Made by a program: the position numbers and the translations under genes. This document shows, piece by piece, positions 4,916 to 5,300 of a DNA stretch of 5,300 bases; position 1 is the first letter of the stretch; each line of letters begins with the position of its first letter. The DNA lies in assembly GCA_019423745.1 (NCBI GenBank), contig JAHZAV010000058.1:4882-10181 (forward strand). Direction: 5' to 3'. The notes under the pieces were generated by a model that was not told the origin of the DNA, made no database searches, and worked only from the letters and a program-made list of their open reading frames with translations. Source of the stretch: Lachnospiraceae bacterium. GTDB lineage: Bacteria; Bacillota; Clostridia; Lachnospirales; Lachnospiraceae.

Positions 4916-5294
4916 GTACCTTGCACATATGTTTAATTTTAATGGTTATTCTACGGTCGAAATGTTTGTTGGAATATACATCTTATTTTTTTCGTTATAA
5001 ACAAATGCTTTGTCATCCAGCTCGAAATGATTGAGCAAGTGATAGAGTCTTGGATTCTGAATAATTTTCTTTTCTGCATTTTCAAAATCAACTCTAAATC
5101 TGTAGTCTCTTTTCTCAATTTTTTTGTTATAAACGACAATTAATGGGCTAATTCTCGAAATAGATACATAAATAAATCCTTTCACTTCTTTAAATCCCAT
5201 CATTTGCACTTTTGGGAACTGTAACAGTTTAAAATAATTGAATTCTTTCATGAGTAATATTGTCCTTCCTATATTTATTACGCACGCAAGGTAC
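4916..5294. repeat. 9-bp inverted repeat flanking the 101-residue gene
   Basis: GTACCTTGC at 4916-4924 is matched in inverse as GCAAGGTAC at 5286-5294, enclosing the orphan gene. Nothing beyond the nine bases matches. Matches of this length are expected by chance many times in a window this size, so only the placement is suggestive. Confidence 0.25.
4946..5251 (-). CDS. Unknown 101-residue AT-rich orphan protein
   Basis: I do not recognise this protein. ATG at 5251-5249 is preceded by AGGAAGGA about 11 bases upstream, a slightly long but usable spacing. The frame ends at TAA 4948-4946. The product is rich in Lys, Asn, Ile, Phe and Tyr and has no Cys. It has no signal peptide; one moderately hydrophobic stretch (residues 25-41, GFIYVSISRISPLIVVY) alternates like beta-strands rather than a membrane helix. 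The second half looks like charged helix (FENAEKKI) followed by NPRLYHLLNHFELDD and then KAFVYNEKNKMYIP. It is probably a small cytoplasmic alpha/beta protein. Its base composition is more AT-rich than the HD-GYP gene, and it adjoins a mobile-element scar, so horizontal acquisition is plausible. A hairpin terminator lies 33 bases downstream. An overlapping frame at 4951-5139 is a shadow. Confidence 0.7.
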   Translation of the reverse strand: MKEFNYFKLLQFPKVQMMGFKEVKGFIYVSISRISPLIVVYNKKIEKRDYRFRVDFENAEKKIIQNPRLYHLLNHFELDDKAFVYNEKNKMYIPTNISTVE

Positions 5295-5300
5295 TATTAG

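Noticed and set aside
4916..5294. Composite mobile cassette defined by the 9-bp inverted repeat
   Set aside because: Nine-base inverted matches are common by chance in 5.3 kb, no target duplication is seen, and similarity stops at nine bases.

Overview
The window looks like chromosome of a low-GC Gram-positive anaerobe of the Clostridia, most likely Lachnospiraceae-like. This rests on strong AGGAGG-type ribosome binding sites, GTG starts, classical hairpin-plus-T-tract terminators, a PAS-like/HD-GYP protein of a type I associate with that family, and an exported acidic-repeat protein. The assignment is by pattern and memory only. Every supported gene reads on the minus strand, so transcription runs from the right edge to the left.

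Layout in transcription order. (1) 4946-5251: an AT-rich 101-residue orphan gene of unknown function, followed by a perfect 14-bp hairpin (15 bp counting one flanking pair). (2) About 3660-4870: a mobile-element or rearrangement scar. It holds the 3' end of one small gene with its own terminator (4661-4809), a long stretch without genes that carries several clusters of short direct repeats with 20-22 bp periods (4009-4097, 4417-4441, 4502-4554, 4595-4629), and the charged C-terminal remnant of a larger protein (3696-3992) with its terminator at 3611-3643. (3) 1804-3456: a PucR/CdaR-type transcriptional regulator, complete in length and domains (about 550 residues) but broken by two single-base homopolymer frameshifts (G7 at 3316-3322, A5 at 2347-2351) and starting at a non-canonical ATT codon behind a perfect GGAGGT. 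It has a recognisable promoter upstream and a strong terminator downstream. (4) 516-1583 and 1-482: an intact PAS-like/HD-GYP signalling protein, then, 33 bp further on, the N-terminal third or less of a secreted, glutamate-rich repeat protein that runs off the window. These two probably form an operon.

How the parts relate: the PucR-type gene is insulated by a terminator, so its decay (or on/off switching) need not affect the HD-GYP/secreted-protein unit. HD-GYP proteins usually degrade cyclic di-GMP, so the unit may link a second-messenger signal to a cell-surface or secreted product. The HD-GYP protein here appears to lack two helix residues that supply metal ligands in trinuclear family members. 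I see no confident new defence or RNA system. The most unusual items are the doubly frameshifted regulator with homopolymer lesions, and the iteron-like repeat clusters in the gene-free region.
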